A program made the position numbers and the translations under genes. Below the pieces are notes generated by a model. The model was not told where the DNA came from, did no database searches, and worked only from the letters and a program-made list of their open reading frames with translations. A stretch of DNA of 64,000 nucleotides. It comes from an uncultured Paracoccaceae bacterium. GTDB lineage: Bacteria; Pseudomonadota; Alphaproteobacteria; Rhodobacterales; Rhodobacteraceae. Below are positions 1 through 8,343 of the stretch, piece by piece (position 1 is the first letter of the stretch; each line of letters starts with the position of its first letter). The stretch lies in NCBI GenBank assembly GCA_947499725.1, contig CANMPK010000002.1:557783-621782 (forward strand). The letters are read 5' to 3'.

Positions 1-162
1 GGCGGCGATGATTTCGGCAGATGTTTCGGCGGAACGATCTTCGCCTTCGGCCATGTTCATGGCTGTTGGGAAAGAGGCGATCCGGTTAAAGTTCATTTCG
101 GCATGGGCCAGACCAGCGGTCATGGCGACGGCCGATGTCAGGCAAAGAAGACGCGCAGACAT
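1..162 (-). CDS. Secreted phytase/esterase-like protein, N-terminal part only
   Basis: Only the first 54 codons lie in the window; the gene runs off the left edge. The start codon is preceded by AAGGAG at good spacing. A typical Sec signal peptide (about 21 residues, ending in GLAHA) leads into a mature start EMNFNRIASFP and then ETSAEIIAA. From memory, this opening resembles Rhodobacteraceae proteins annotated as esterase-like activity of phytase family, which are extracytoplasmic beta-propellers. Too little is present to see any catalytic residue, so the family call is tentative; the signal peptide and reading frame are directly visible. Confidence 0.55.
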   Translation of the reverse strand, partial: MSARLLCLTSAVAMTAGLAHAEMNFNRIASFPTAMNMAEGEDRSAETSAEIIAA

Positions 163-266
163 CCTGAGCTCCTTTATGTGAAGTTATGCTCGGGTGGATG
201 GCTTTGCGGGATGACGTAAGGGTAACGCCCCTATGATGGTTTCACGACAGTTCTGTAATGGAAATG

Positions 267-1256
267 TTACAGCGTGGGGTTGGCTTGCCGGTAAGTGGGG
301 CGCGTGTCGTTTGGCGCTGGGCTGGCCAGATAGACGCCGCGGGCAATGGCGCGGGCAAGGCAGGTGGCGGCGGCGTGGCCGAGGTATATAGAGTCTAATA
401 TAGGGTCTTTCAGCGGTTTTGCCCCTGAGGTGGCCGCAAAGACCAGATCGCCATCCATGGGCGTGTGGCTGGGCTGAAGCGCGCGGGCCATGCCGTCGTG
501 GGCGGCGGTGGCGAGGCGGGTGCACTCGGCTTTGGAAAGGTCCGCATCGGTGGCGATTATGGCGATGGTGGTATTTTGCGTGCTGAATTTGGTGGGTGGC
601 CAGTGAGGGCTTGCTTTGGGGGCTGGGCCGAGGCCGCCGAACTCTTCGTCGATTTCATGCGGGGCGGCGTGGAAGTGGGGGCTGCCGGAGGGGGTGGCAT
701 CGCCAAGGGCGTTCACGGCCACAAGTGCGCCAACGGTGTGGCCGCTTGGGGTGATGATGGACGCCGATCCTAGCCCGCCTTTCAAGCTGGCGGTTGTGGC
801 ACCGGTGCCTGCGCCTGCTGTGCCCAGATCAAACTGCGTTTTGGCCTGTATTAGAGCCTGTTTTCCCAGATCATAGTAGGGGCTGCGGGTGAAGGATTTG
901 TCGCCCCCATTGGTGAGATCAAACAAGATCGCGGCGGGCACGATAGGCACGGTTTGATCGCCCACAGCGAAGCCTTTGCCTTGGGCGCGCAGGGCGTCTG
1001 CCACGCCAGAGGCGGCATCTAGCCCAAAAGCGGACCCGCCAGAAAGCACCAGCGCGGTCACCTGCTGCACGGTTTTGTCGGGGGCCAGAAGATCGGTTTC
1101 GCGTGTGCCGGGGGCGCCGCCCATCACGTGCACGGCGGCGGTGAAGGGGTGATCGGCCGTGAAGACCGTGGTGCCGGATTTGAGCGCATCATCTTGCGCG
1201 TTGCCGACCTTGAAGCCAGAGACATCCGTGATCAGATTATGGGCACCTGTTTGCAT
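267..1256 (-). CDS. P1-family (S58, DmpA/NylC-like) self-processing peptidase
   Basis: The 329-residue protein matches P1-family N-terminal-nucleophile hydrolases (DmpA aminopeptidase, NylC nylon-oligomer hydrolase). These precursors cleave themselves once to expose a Thr or Ser nucleophile. Visible family segments are GTTV near residue 28, the LSGGSAFGLDAASGV block (71-85), GTGATTASLKGGLGSAS (150-166) and QNTTIAIIATDA around 227-238. The Asn228-Thr229 step is the probable autocleavage point by analogy with NylC. No signal peptide is visible, so it is probably cytoplasmic. The physiological substrate (a peptide or an amide) cannot be told from sequence. It is separated by about 100 bp from the secreted gene to its left and is probably transcribed alone. 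Confidence 0.85.
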   Translation of the reverse strand: MQTGAHNLITDVSGFKVGNAQDDALKSGTTVFTADHPFTAAVHVMGGAPGTRETDLLAPDKTVQQVTALVLSGGSAFGLDAASGVADALRAQGKGFAVGDQTVPIVPAAILFDLTNGGDKSFTRSPYYDLGKQALIQAKTQFDLGTAGAGTGATTASLKGGLGSASIITPSGHTVGALVAVNALGDATPSGSPHFHAAPHEIDEEFGGLGPAPKASPHWPPTKFSTQNTTIAIIATDADLSKAECTRLATAAHDGMARALQPSHTPMDGDLVFAATSGAKPLKDPILDSIYLGHAAATCLARAIARGVYLASPAPNDTRPTYRQANPTL

Positions 1257-1384
1257 CTGCGATCTTTTCCCCTTGTTTGATCGCAGCGTAACGGCTGGAT
1301 TGCTTTGGGTAAATCGTGTGTTGCTGGGTTTGCCGGTTTGATCCCAGCGTAAAGCTCGCTATGCAGGATGAAAGGAGATTGATC

Positions 1385-1651
1385 ATGGTTGCCATGTTTC
1401 GCCTGATGTTTATCGGCTTTCTGGTACTGAGCGTTGTTTATCTTGCGCTGTCCTTTTATGCGCGCACGGGCAAACGGCAGGCTTTGTATCGCGAATTTGC
1501 CGAAGATGGTGGGCAAGGGGATGCTGAAACCTTTGTACAAAAGGGCTTGCAAGATTATGAGAAACGCTTACGTCGCAAATTGATTTTGGGTGTTTATGTG
1601 GTGCCGCTGGGCGTGGTGGCCTTGATGATCTACCTAACGAATTTTCACTAA
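1385..1651 (+). CDS. Small two-helix membrane protein
   Basis: This 88-residue protein starts at the ATG that follows AAGGAG at 1372-1377. An upstream in-frame start would have no comparable ribosome binding site. It has one hydrophobic helix at residues 5-23, a charged loop (about 26-63) and a second helix at about 65-84, so it should be an inner-membrane hairpin with the loop on one side. Similar Rhodobacterales proteins often carry an unsupported 'cation/multidrug efflux pump' label; nothing here supports transport. The DUF1523 gene begins 11 bp downstream, so the two are very likely co-transcribed. Confidence 0.7.
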   Translation: MVAMFRLMFIGFLVLSVVYLALSFYARTGKRQALYREFAEDGGQGDAETFVQKGLQDYEKRLRRKLILGVYVVPLGVVALMIYLTNFH

Positions 1652-1662
1652 GGGGGCCGTAG

Positions 1663-2298
1663 ATGGCTTACGTTAAATGGGTTTTCTGGGGCAGCTTTTG
1701 GCTGCTGATTGGCGGCGTGTTGCATTACACCCTGCCGCAAACGGACATCGTACGAGTGGTGGAGACCGAAGTGCGGCGTGTGGATTTCGGGGAGAACTCG
1801 ATCTTTTGGGCCTCGGCGGATGCAGGCAATGCGCAGACCGGCAGCCGTGATGTGTTCTTTATCCAGAGCTTCTATGACAACGACAAACCGATGGTGTACC
1901 GCAATGAAGACACGGGTTGGGGCTGGCCGCCGTATTTCAAATTCGACACGGCGAATTTGCAGACCGAAGCGACAGATCTGAAATCCGCCAAGGCGGCGCC
2001 GCAGTGGGTGGCCGTGCGCCATTACGGGTGGCGTAATGAGTTCCTGTCGATCTATCCGAATGCGGTGAATGTGAAACCTGTGGCGAGCCCAGATGTGCGG
2101 ATTATTCCGTGGATGAACATCATCATTCTGACGATCCTTGCTGCCATTGCTTGGGCGATCCGTGTGCGGTGGATCCGCTTCCGCGAGGCGCGGATTGATC
2201 CGGTGCTGGAGGATGTGGGCGATGGCTTCGCGGATGCGGGTGATAGCCTGTCCGCAGGACGCAGCAAGCTGCGCGGATTGTTTGGCGGTAAGAAGTAA
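1663..2298 (+). CDS. DUF1523 family membrane protein
   Basis: The 211-residue protein has an N-terminal helix (about 5-24), a long non-cytoplasmic middle region with the strongly conserved block NEDTGWGWPPYFKFDTA (about 86-102) and HYGWRNEFLSI, and a second helix (about 146-166) followed by a basic, Arg-rich tail. This pattern fits DUF1523, a family of unknown function common in Rhodobacteraceae. It lies 11 bp behind another small membrane gene and is followed by a clear terminator, so the two make a small operon. No enzymatic motif is visible. Confidence 0.8.
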   Translation: MAYVKWVFWGSFWLLIGGVLHYTLPQTDIVRVVETEVRRVDFGENSIFWASADAGNAQTGSRDVFFIQSFYDNDKPMVYRNEDTGWGWPPYFKFDTANLQTEATDLKSAKAAPQWVAVRHYGWRNEFLSIYPNAVNVKPVASPDVRIIPWMNIIILTILAAIAWAIRVRWIRFREARIDPVLEDVGDGFADAGDSLSAGRSKLRGLFGGKK

Positions 2299-2322
2299 AC
2301 TGCTGACCTGATCGAGATTTGG

Positions 2323-2356
2323 AAAACCCGCCTGATGCAGGCGGGTTTTGCTTTGT
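2323..2356 (+). terminator. Rho-independent terminator after DUF1523 gene
   Basis: A perfect 11-bp stem (2323-2333 with 2339-2349, arms AAAACCCGCCT and AGGCGGGTTTT) encloses a 5-nt loop and runs into a T-rich stretch. It closes the operon on its left. Because the stem carries A's on one side and T's on the other, it could also serve the opposing gene that ends at 2378. Confidence 0.85.
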
Positions 2357-2377
2357 TAGGGTCTGATTTGCCCCTCC

Positions 2378-2680
2378 TCAACACAACCCGTTATTCGCCG
2401 CGCTGTATTTGATCAGGGGTTTGTTTTTGCCTGATGGGTAGGCCTTGGAAAAGTAGATTGCGGGTTTGTCGCGGCGTTTGCCGGACCAGTAGGCGAGCAG
2501 GTAGGCTTTATCTTCTCTCTCTAGGTATTTGTCGGCGTTTTTGAGCATGCAGGCGCATTGGCTGGCGGTGACGTGGCCTTTGGCTTTGATGTCGGCGCTT
2601 TTGCAGAGCTTGGCGTTATTGGCGAGCGCTGGGCTGGCAAGGCAAGTGGCGGCGATCAGGGCTATGGTGAAAATGCGCAT
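2378..2680 (-). CDS. Small secreted basic protein with four cysteines
   Basis: This 100-residue protein starts at an ATG giving a clear Sec signal peptide (MRIFTIALIAATCLASPALA). A longer reading from an upstream TTG lacks a signal-like start and was not chosen. The mature part of about 80 residues is lysine-rich and has four cysteines: one near its start, a C-A-C pair in the middle and one at the very C-terminus (GLC). This suggests one or two disulfides in the periplasm. The family is not recognised. It follows soeC by 67 bp on the same strand, so read-through from the sulfite dehydrogenase operon is possible but not shown. Confidence 0.65.
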   Translation of the reverse strand: MRIFTIALIAATCLASPALANNAKLCKSADIKAKGHVTASQCACMLKNADKYLEREDKAYLLAYWSGKRRDKPAIYFSKAYPSGKNKPLIKYSAANNGLC

Positions 2681-2747
2681 GGGTGGGGCCTTTGGCGTTG
2701 GTGTTTCGCCAAAGGATAACAAAGCGCGTTTTCAAAATGATGAAAGC

Positions 2748-3620
2748 TCAGCGCATGCCGTAGTAGAGGCCCACGGTGTGTTCGGCCTCGGCAAAGAAGA
2801 GCCAGCGGCTGGTGGCCACGCCTGCGATGTGGCTGAGGACGGCCAAAAGCGCGAAAACATGGGTGAAGGGCAGAAGAAGAAGGATCACCGGCAGGACGGC
2901 CATAAGACCCAGCGAGATGATCCGCAGTTTCTGGGCGTGTTTGCGGCCGATCACGTGGATGAATTCGCGCATCAGGTAGTTGGGCGATGTGTGGGGGTGG
3001 GCCATGGAGCGGACCTCGCCGCGGTCGCCAAGGCCTGTTGCCGTGCCGAGGGTGGAGCCGCTATCGGCAAAGGCGCTGTCGCCTTGTTTCCACCAGAGCA
3101 ATTGCACGGCGGTTGTGATCAGAAGTAGGATCAGCGCGATGGTGACGCGGCCTGATAAGAGCGCGCCGCCGGTGATGGCGTAGCTGAGATAAAGCAGGCT
3201 GGTGAGAGGCGTGTTCCAGCGGGGAATGGTTTCCAGTTGGGCGTAGATCATCGAGGTGGTGAAGACCGTGCCCAGCGAGAGCAGCGCGCCGATCCAACCC
3301 AGATGTGGGATATGGGTGTCAAAGAAGATCAGTGCGGCTGCGTAGAGCCCCATGACGAACAGGGCAGCCACGGCGCAGACGCCTTCGCGCGACAGCCAGC
3401 TTGTGCGCCATTGGGTGAAGGCTTTGAGGGCGCGCTCTGGGTGGCCTAGATGAAAGGTGGATGAGATCAGTCCGCCACAGGCAAAGCCGAAGGCAATCAG
3501 GAACCACCAGAAGGCGGCCCAGCCCTTTGCAGGGCTCGCATCAAAGCCGAGCCATGCCAGCAGGCCAAAGCCAAGGCCGGAGAAGGTGGTGAAGATGATG
3601 ACAGAGGGTGCTGGATGCAT
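2748..3620 (-). CDS. soeC: SoeC/DmsC-type membrane anchor of a molybdoenzyme
   Basis: The 290-residue, almost wholly hydrophobic protein has about eight membrane helices and the DmsC-like opening HPAPSVIIFTTFSGLGFG, plus SSTFHLGHPERA, the usual first-loop motif of these anchors. In DmsABC/SoeABC complexes this subunit holds the catalytic pair on the inner membrane and exchanges electrons with the quinone pool. It starts 1 bp after the stop of the ferredoxin-like subunit gene, so translation is probably coupled. The assignment to SoeC rather than DmsC follows from the neighbouring catalytic subunit without a Tat signal and from the taurine genes. DMSO reductase anchor is the alternative name for the same fold. 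Confidence 0.8.
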   Translation of the reverse strand: MHPAPSVIIFTTFSGLGFGLLAWLGFDASPAKGWAAFWWFLIAFGFACGGLISSTFHLGHPERALKAFTQWRTSWLSREGVCAVAALFVMGLYAAALIFFDTHIPHLGWIGALLSLGTVFTTSMIYAQLETIPRWNTPLTSLLYLSYAITGGALLSGRVTIALILLLITTAVQLLWWKQGDSAFADSGSTLGTATGLGDRGEVRSMAHPHTSPNYLMREFIHVIGRKHAQKLRIISLGLMAVLPVILLLLPFTHVFALLAVLSHIAGVATSRWLFFAEAEHTVGLYYGMR

Positions 3621-3621
3621 G

Positions 3622-4392
3622 TTACACCTCTTCTTTGCTGTCGCCCGGCAGGCGAGAGAGTTGCTTGTCGATCCAGCCCAAGAGACCTTTGGCCTCGTCT
3701 GCGACGGGCTCTAGGAAAGGGGCGAGGATGCTTTCGTCGTCCCAGCTGTCTTTGGGGCGTGGGGGTAGGTATTTGTTGACCGGCGCTGTGCCGAGTTCTG
3801 GCATCAGGTCCATGCCGCCGCGTTCTGCGGTGAGTTTGGAGACATTGCTGTCAGGGTCCGCGAAATCACCGAAGTGGCGCGCGCCGGCGGGGCAGGTGCG
3901 TACGCAGGCGGGCGTGCGGTCTACCTCGGGCAGGTTTTCGTTGTAGATGCGATCCACGCAGAGGGTGCATTTCTTCATGACGCCCTCTTCTTGGTCAAGC
4001 TCGCGTGCGCCATAGGGGCAGGCCCAGGCGCAGAGGCCGCAGCCGATGCAGTCTTGCTCGTTCACCAAAACAATGCCGTCTTCGGCGCGTTTGTAGCTGG
4101 CGCCTGTGGGGCAGACCGTGACGCAGGGCGCGTTTTCGCAATGCAGGCAGGATTTGGGGAAATGCACCGTTTGGGCGGATTGGCCTTCGGCTTGCACCTC
4201 GTAGGAATGCACGCGGTTTAGGAAGGTGCCCATGGGTTCTTCGCCGTAGGGGCGTTGATCGGACAGGGGGGCGCCGTAGTTTTCGGTGTTCCAGCCTTTG
4301 CAGGAGATCACACAGGCGTGGCAGCCCACGCAGGTGTCGAGATCGATGACAAGGCCGAGTTTCTTTTCGGTGCTGGTTGGAAGCGAAGTCAT
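3622..4392 (-). CDS. soeB: SoeB-type four-cluster iron-sulfur subunit
   Basis: This 256-residue DmsB/NrfC-like ferredoxin subunit should carry four [4Fe-4S] clusters between the molybdenum centre and the membrane anchor. Four cysteine groups are visible: C21-x2-C24-x2-C27-x3-C31, C82/C85/C90/C94, C115/C118/C121/C125, and C142/C145/C163/C167. A proline-rich C-terminal tail follows the last group. There is no signal peptide, which fits a cytoplasmic SoeABC-type complex. The gene lies between the catalytic and anchor genes, in the usual A-B-C order. Alternative: a subunit of another cytoplasm-facing complex-iron-sulfur-molybdoenzyme. Confidence 0.85.
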   Translation of the reverse strand: MTSLPTSTEKKLGLVIDLDTCVGCHACVISCKGWNTENYGAPLSDQRPYGEEPMGTFLNRVHSYEVQAEGQSAQTVHFPKSCLHCENAPCVTVCPTGASYKRAEDGIVLVNEQDCIGCGLCAWACPYGARELDQEEGVMKKCTLCVDRIYNENLPEVDRTPACVRTCPAGARHFGDFADPDSNVSKLTAERGGMDLMPELGTAPVNKYLPPRPKDSWDDESILAPFLEPVADEAKGLLGWIDKQLSRLPGDSKEEV

Positions 4393-4437
4393 AGGTGGCT
4401 GTCTCCTGTTTGGGGGAGAGGGCTGGATGGGATGTTT

Positions 4438-4481
4438 TGGGGCGCTGCCCCAGACCCCGAGGTATTTGGATCAAGAAGAAG
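4438..4481. repeat. Intergenic hairpin element of a type common in Rhodobacteraceae
   Basis: Between soeA and soeB lies a short inverted repeat (GGGGC-GCT-GCCCC at 4439-4451) followed by AGACCCCGAGGTATTTGG and AAGAAG. I recall very similar strings scattered between genes in Rhodobacteraceae genomes. Only one copy is in this window, so repetitiveness is recalled, not shown. Its place inside an operon would let it act as a partial terminator or as an mRNA-stability element. Confidence 0.5.
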
Positions 4482-4489
4482 CATATGGG

Positions 4490-7300
4490 TCATTTGCCGA
4501 CCTTCCATGCGAGTTTGCTTGGGCCTTTTTCCACGGGGGAGTCGATGGGCGGGAAGGCGGGTTGCGCTTCGGCGGGGGCGTCGACCTTTTCGATCTTCAC
4601 GCGCAGGTCAAACCATGCGGCTTGGCCTGTAATAGGGTCTGAATTTGACCAGCGCAGCCCGTCGCCTTTGGGGGGCAAAAGCTCGTGGATGAGGTGGTTG
4701 AGCAGGAAGCCTTTTTTGGTTTCCGGTGCGTTGTCCTCTAGCGCCCAGGCGCCTTTGCGTTTGCCGATGGCGTTCCATGTCCAGACGGTGTTTTCGTTGA
4801 GCGCCGCTTGGTGTTCGACAGGCACAGTGATGGTGCCGTGGGCTGAGGAGACTTTGGCCCAGTCGCCGTTTTCAAAGCCGTGTTCCTGCCAGAGTTTGGT
4901 GGGCAGGTAGAGCGGGTTGTGACCGTGCAATTGGCGCAGCCATGCGTTTTGGCTGCCCCAGCTGTGATACATGGCCATGGGGCGCTGGGTGAGGGCGTGG
5001 ATCGGGTATTCATTGGTGTCGATCTGGCCGTCTTCCAGCGGTTCGTACCAGATGGGCAGCGGATCCATTGTGGTGCGGATGCGCTCGCGCAGGTGTTCTG
5101 GCGGTTGGCGGTCGCCATGGCCTTCGGCGGCGCGTTGGAATTTGCGCATGGGTTCGGAATAGAGCTGGAAGAGGTAGGGTTGGGGGGCATCGTAGAGACC
5201 CAGATCCACGGCCCACTCTTGGTAGGCTTTGTTCCATGGTTTGTAGTAGCGCGCCTCGTCTGGGACGTGGTGCACGTGGAAGCCGCCGTTTTCGATATAG
5301 GCGTCCATTTGGTTGGGGTTTACATCGCCACGGCCGGTTTGATCGCCGTTTTCGCCGCGGAAGCCAGACAAGGGGCCAATGCCCGGTTTGCGTTCGTGGT
5401 TGACGATGTAGTCGGCGTAGTCTTTCCACTTTGGGGTGCCGTCTTCCTTCATGAAACCCTTAAGGCCCACGCGGCTGGCCAGTTCGATCAGCACGGATTG
5501 GAAGCCGCGGACATCGCGGTCGGGTTCGATCACGGGCCAGCGGATGGCATCGGCCGCGCCGTCGGCTTCGCAGATGGGGCGATCGAGCAGCGAGATACAG
5601 TCGTGGCGTTCCAGATAGGTGGTGTCTGGCAAGATGAGGTCGGCATAGGCGACCATTTCAGAGCTATAGGCATCGGAATAGATGATGCGCGGGATGCGGT
5701 ATTTGCCGTCGTCGTCACGGGCGGAGAGCATTTCCATCACGCCTTTGGAATTCATCGACGAGTTCCACGACATATTGGCCATATACATGAACAGCGTGTC
5801 GATCTTGTAGGGGTCTTGGGCATAGGCGTTGGAGATCACCATATGCATCATGCCATGGGCAGACATGGGGTGTTCCCAGCTGAAGGCTTTGTCGATGCGT
5901 TTGGGGGTGCCGTCGTCTTCGATCTGCAAATCTTCGGGGCCGCGTGGGAAACCAAGGTGTGGGCCATCTAGGGCGCGGCCTGGGCGGCCGTGACCGTGGG
6001 GTGTTGGGTGGGCTTCAAGCGGTTTGGGGTAAGGGGGTTTGAAGCGGAAGCCTCCGGGGACTTCGACGGTGCCGAGGATGATTTGCAGGATGTGCAGGGC
6101 GCGGCAGGTTTGGAACCCATTCGAATGGGCCGAGATGCCGCGCATGGCGTGCATCGATACCGGCCGGCCTGTCATGGTCTTGTGGGTTTCGCCGCGGAAG
6201 TCTGTCCATTCTTGATCAAGCTCGAAGGCTTCTTCGAAGGCAACGCGGGCCAGTTCTGCGGCGATGGTTTTGATCTTTTGCGCGGGGATGCCGCAGCGCT
6301 CTGCGACGGCTTCGGGGGCGTATTGGGGATCGAGGTATTTCTCGATCATATGGGCCATGACGGTGGTGTAGCTTGTGCCGGCCTTGCGGAAGCTGGCGGC
6401 CAGATTGGGGCGCACATCTTTCTGATCAAAGGGCGTGAGCTTGCCAGTGGTGCTGTCGATCACCAGCACCTTATCGTCGTCATCGCGCAGCAAAAGCCCT
6501 GTGTTCGGGTCTATTAAGGCAGGAGCGTTGGTGTATTGCGCCAGATACGTCAGGTCGATTTTACCAGCTTTTAGCAGCTCGTGCACAAGGGCGAGGATGA
6601 ACAGACCGTCGGTGCCGGGGGTGATCCCGACCCACTCGTCAGCCACAGCGTTATAGCCGGATCGCACGGGGTTCACGCCGATCACCTTGGCGCCGCGCGC
6701 TTTGATTTTGCCGATGCCCATTTTGATGGGGTTGCTGTCGTGATCTTCGGCGACGCCAAAGAGCATGAAGAGCTTGGTGTGATCCCAATCCGGTTGGCCA
6801 AATTCCCAGAAGGCGCCGCCCATTGTGTAAATGCCGCCTGCGGCCATGTTCACAGAACAGAAGCCGCCGTGGGCGGCATAGTTGGGTGTGCCGAAGTTTT
6901 GCGCCCAGAAGCTGGTGAAGCTTTGCGATTGGTCGCGACCGGTGAAAAACGCCAGTTTGTGGGGCGCGGTTTCGTGGAGTTCTGTGAGCCAGCCGACGGC
7001 GGTGCTCATGGCTTCTTCCCATGAGATTTCCACGAACTCGCCAGAGCCGCGCGGGCCGACGCGTTTGAGTGGCTTTTTCAGGCGAGACGGCGCGTTGACC
7101 TGCATGATGCCTGCCGAACCTTTGGCGCAGAGCACCCCTTGGTTGACCGGATGATCGCGGTTGCCTTCGATATAGGCCACCTTTCCGTCCTTCATATGCA
7201 CGTTGATGCCGCAACGGCAGGCGCACATGTAGCATGTGGTTTTGCGGATCTCGTCAGAGACCGGAGGAGAGGTGTTGATCTTAGGTTGCTTGAAGTTCAT
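4490..7300 (-). CDS. soeA: SoeA-like molybdopterin sulfite dehydrogenase, catalytic subunit
   Basis: The 936-residue protein belongs to the bis-MGD molybdopterin oxidoreductase family. The N-terminal [4Fe-4S] motif is visible (C23-x2-C26-x3-C30 and C58 in GVLCAKG), then the molybdopterin domains and a C-terminal dinucleotide-binding domain (about 770-900). There is no twin-arginine signal, so the enzyme should face the cytoplasm. This distinguishes it from exported DMSO reductases and matches SoeABC, which oxidises sulfite to sulfate and passes electrons to quinone. Context supports this: Xsc, encoded nearby, releases sulfite in the cytoplasm. AAGGACG precedes the ATG. The substrate is inferred from context and topology; a polysulfide or thiosulfate reductase relative cannot be excluded. 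Confidence 0.8.
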   Translation of the reverse strand: MNFKQPKINTSPPVSDEIRKTTCYMCACRCGINVHMKDGKVAYIEGNRDHPVNQGVLCAKGSAGIMQVNAPSRLKKPLKRVGPRGSGEFVEISWEEAMSTAVGWLTELHETAPHKLAFFTGRDQSQSFTSFWAQNFGTPNYAAHGGFCSVNMAAGGIYTMGGAFWEFGQPDWDHTKLFMLFGVAEDHDSNPIKMGIGKIKARGAKVIGVNPVRSGYNAVADEWVGITPGTDGLFILALVHELLKAGKIDLTYLAQYTNAPALIDPNTGLLLRDDDDKVLVIDSTTGKLTPFDQKDVRPNLAASFRKAGTSYTTVMAHMIEKYLDPQYAPEAVAERCGIPAQKIKTIAAELARVAFEEAFELDQEWTDFRGETHKTMTGRPVSMHAMRGISAHSNGFQTCRALHILQIILGTVEVPGGFRFKPPYPKPLEAHPTPHGHGRPGRALDGPHLGFPRGPEDLQIEDDGTPKRIDKAFSWEHPMSAHGMMHMVISNAYAQDPYKIDTLFMYMANMSWNSSMNSKGVMEMLSARDDDGKYRIPRIIYSDAYSSEMVAYADLILPDTTYLERHDCISLLDRPICEADGAADAIRWPVIEPDRDVRGFQSVLIELASRVGLKGFMKEDGTPKWKDYADYIVNHERKPGIGPLSGFRGENGDQTGRGDVNPNQMDAYIENGGFHVHHVPDEARYYKPWNKAYQEWAVDLGLYDAPQPYLFQLYSEPMRKFQRAAEGHGDRQPPEHLRERIRTTMDPLPIWYEPLEDGQIDTNEYPIHALTQRPMAMYHSWGSQNAWLRQLHGHNPLYLPTKLWQEHGFENGDWAKVSSAHGTITVPVEHQAALNENTVWTWNAIGKRKGAWALEDNAPETKKGFLLNHLIHELLPPKGDGLRWSNSDPITGQAAWFDLRVKIEKVDAPAEAQPAFPPIDSPVEKGPSKLAWKVGK

Positions 7301-7326
7301 CTGGCGTCCTTAGAAGGGGGTTGTGC

Positions 7327-8343
7327 TTAGGTCAGGAAGTGGATCCCCAGCAGAATGAAAATTGCGATGAAGATGGTTTCTACGACGAGCAGGGCGATGG
7401 CTGCTCCGCCGACGGAAAGCACCTGTTTGAGGTTGGATTTCATGCCCACGGCGGCAATGGCGATCAGTAGGAACCAGCGGGAGCTTTGGCCTAGAAAGTC
7501 GCTCAGGGCCGTTGGGATCACGCCGAAGGAATTCAGCGCGGCAAGGATCAGGAAGCCCACCACGAAGCTGGGCAAGATGGGCGGGCGTTTGTCGGTTTCG
7601 GAACGCGCGCAAACGCGGCGGATGATCAGGGATGCGACCAGCACGATGGGGGCCAGCATGGCGACGCGGAAGAGTTTCACGAGCGTTGCTGTCTCGCCTG
7701 CCTCGGTGGAGACAGAAAAGCCTGCGCCGACCACTTGGGCGACGTCGTGAATGGTGCCGCCGAGGAAGATGCCGCCTGCGACGTCATTGAGTTGCAGTTG
7801 GTTCACCAAGATCGGGTAGGCGATCATGGCGAGGGTCGATAGGACAGTGACGCCCATGACCGTGAAGATCAGCCGCTCTTCAGAGCGTTCATCGCGCGGT
7901 AGGATGGCGTTGATGGCCATAGCGGCGGACGCGCCGCAGATGGCGACGGAGCCTGCGGTGAGAAAGGCAAAGCGCCATTTGTGGCCAAAGAAGCGGGCGA
8001 TGGCCATGCCAAAGGCGATGGTGGCCAGAACGCCCGCGATGACCATGGCGATCAGATCAAAGCCAAGGCCCGCCATCAGGCTAAAGGAAATGCGCGCGCC
8101 CAGAAGCGCCACGCCAAAGCGCAACATGAATTTCGCAGCAAAGCCGATGCCGTCGACGGCTTTGCCTTCTTCGCCCAGAAAGCTGACAGCGATGCCCAGC
8201 AAGAGGGCCAGCAGCATGGCGGGGGTGTCGTAGTGTTCGGACAGGAACTTTGCGGCAACCGCGACGGTGATGGCCACCATGACGCCGGGGAACAGAAGGC
8301 GCATGTGGTCGATCAAAGCGTCGATCTTTTGGATTTGGGTCAT
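7327..8343 (-). CDS. tauZ: TauZ-like sulfate/sulfite exporter (PSE/YeiH family)
   Basis: The 338-residue integral membrane protein has about ten helices and the family segments LLGIAVSFLGEEG (about 44-56), AGSVAICGASAAMAI (130-144) and GGTIHDVAQVVGAG (around 195-208), typical of the putative sulfate exporter (UPF0324/YeiH) family. In taurine-degrading Paracoccus a member of this family, TauZ, is thought to export the sulfite or sulfate formed. It stands 26 bp upstream of soeA and is probably in one operon with soeABC. Its ATG has no clear Shine-Dalgarno of its own and overlaps by ATGA the end of a 79-codon reading frame, hinting at coupled translation. Confidence 0.8.
   Translation of the reverse strand: MTQIQKIDALIDHMRLLFPGVMVAITVAVAAKFLSEHYDTPAMLLALLLGIAVSFLGEEGKAVDGIGFAAKFMLRFGVALLGARISFSLMAGLGFDLIAMVIAGVLATIAFGMAIARFFGHKWRFAFLTAGSVAICGASAAMAINAILPRDERSEERLIFTVMGVTVLSTLAMIAYPILVNQLQLNDVAGGIFLGGTIHDVAQVVGAGFSVSTEAGETATLVKLFRVAMLAPIVLVASLIIRRVCARSETDKRPPILPSFVVGFLILAALNSFGVIPTALSDFLGQSSRWFLLIAIAAVGMKSNLKQVLSVGGAAIALLVVETIFIAIFILLGIHFLT

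Noticed and set aside
184..525. 113-codon frame at the left end
   Set aside because: Arg/Pro/His-rich frame overlapping the P1 peptidase gene; a shadow.
4880..5971. 363-codon open frame opposite soeA
   Set aside because: Antisense shadow; Gly/Val/Asp-rich with no recognisable domain.
2748..7300. DMSO reductase DmsABC
   Set aside because: The catalytic subunit has no twin-arginine signal and the genes lie next to xsc and an exporter; SoeABC explains this better.
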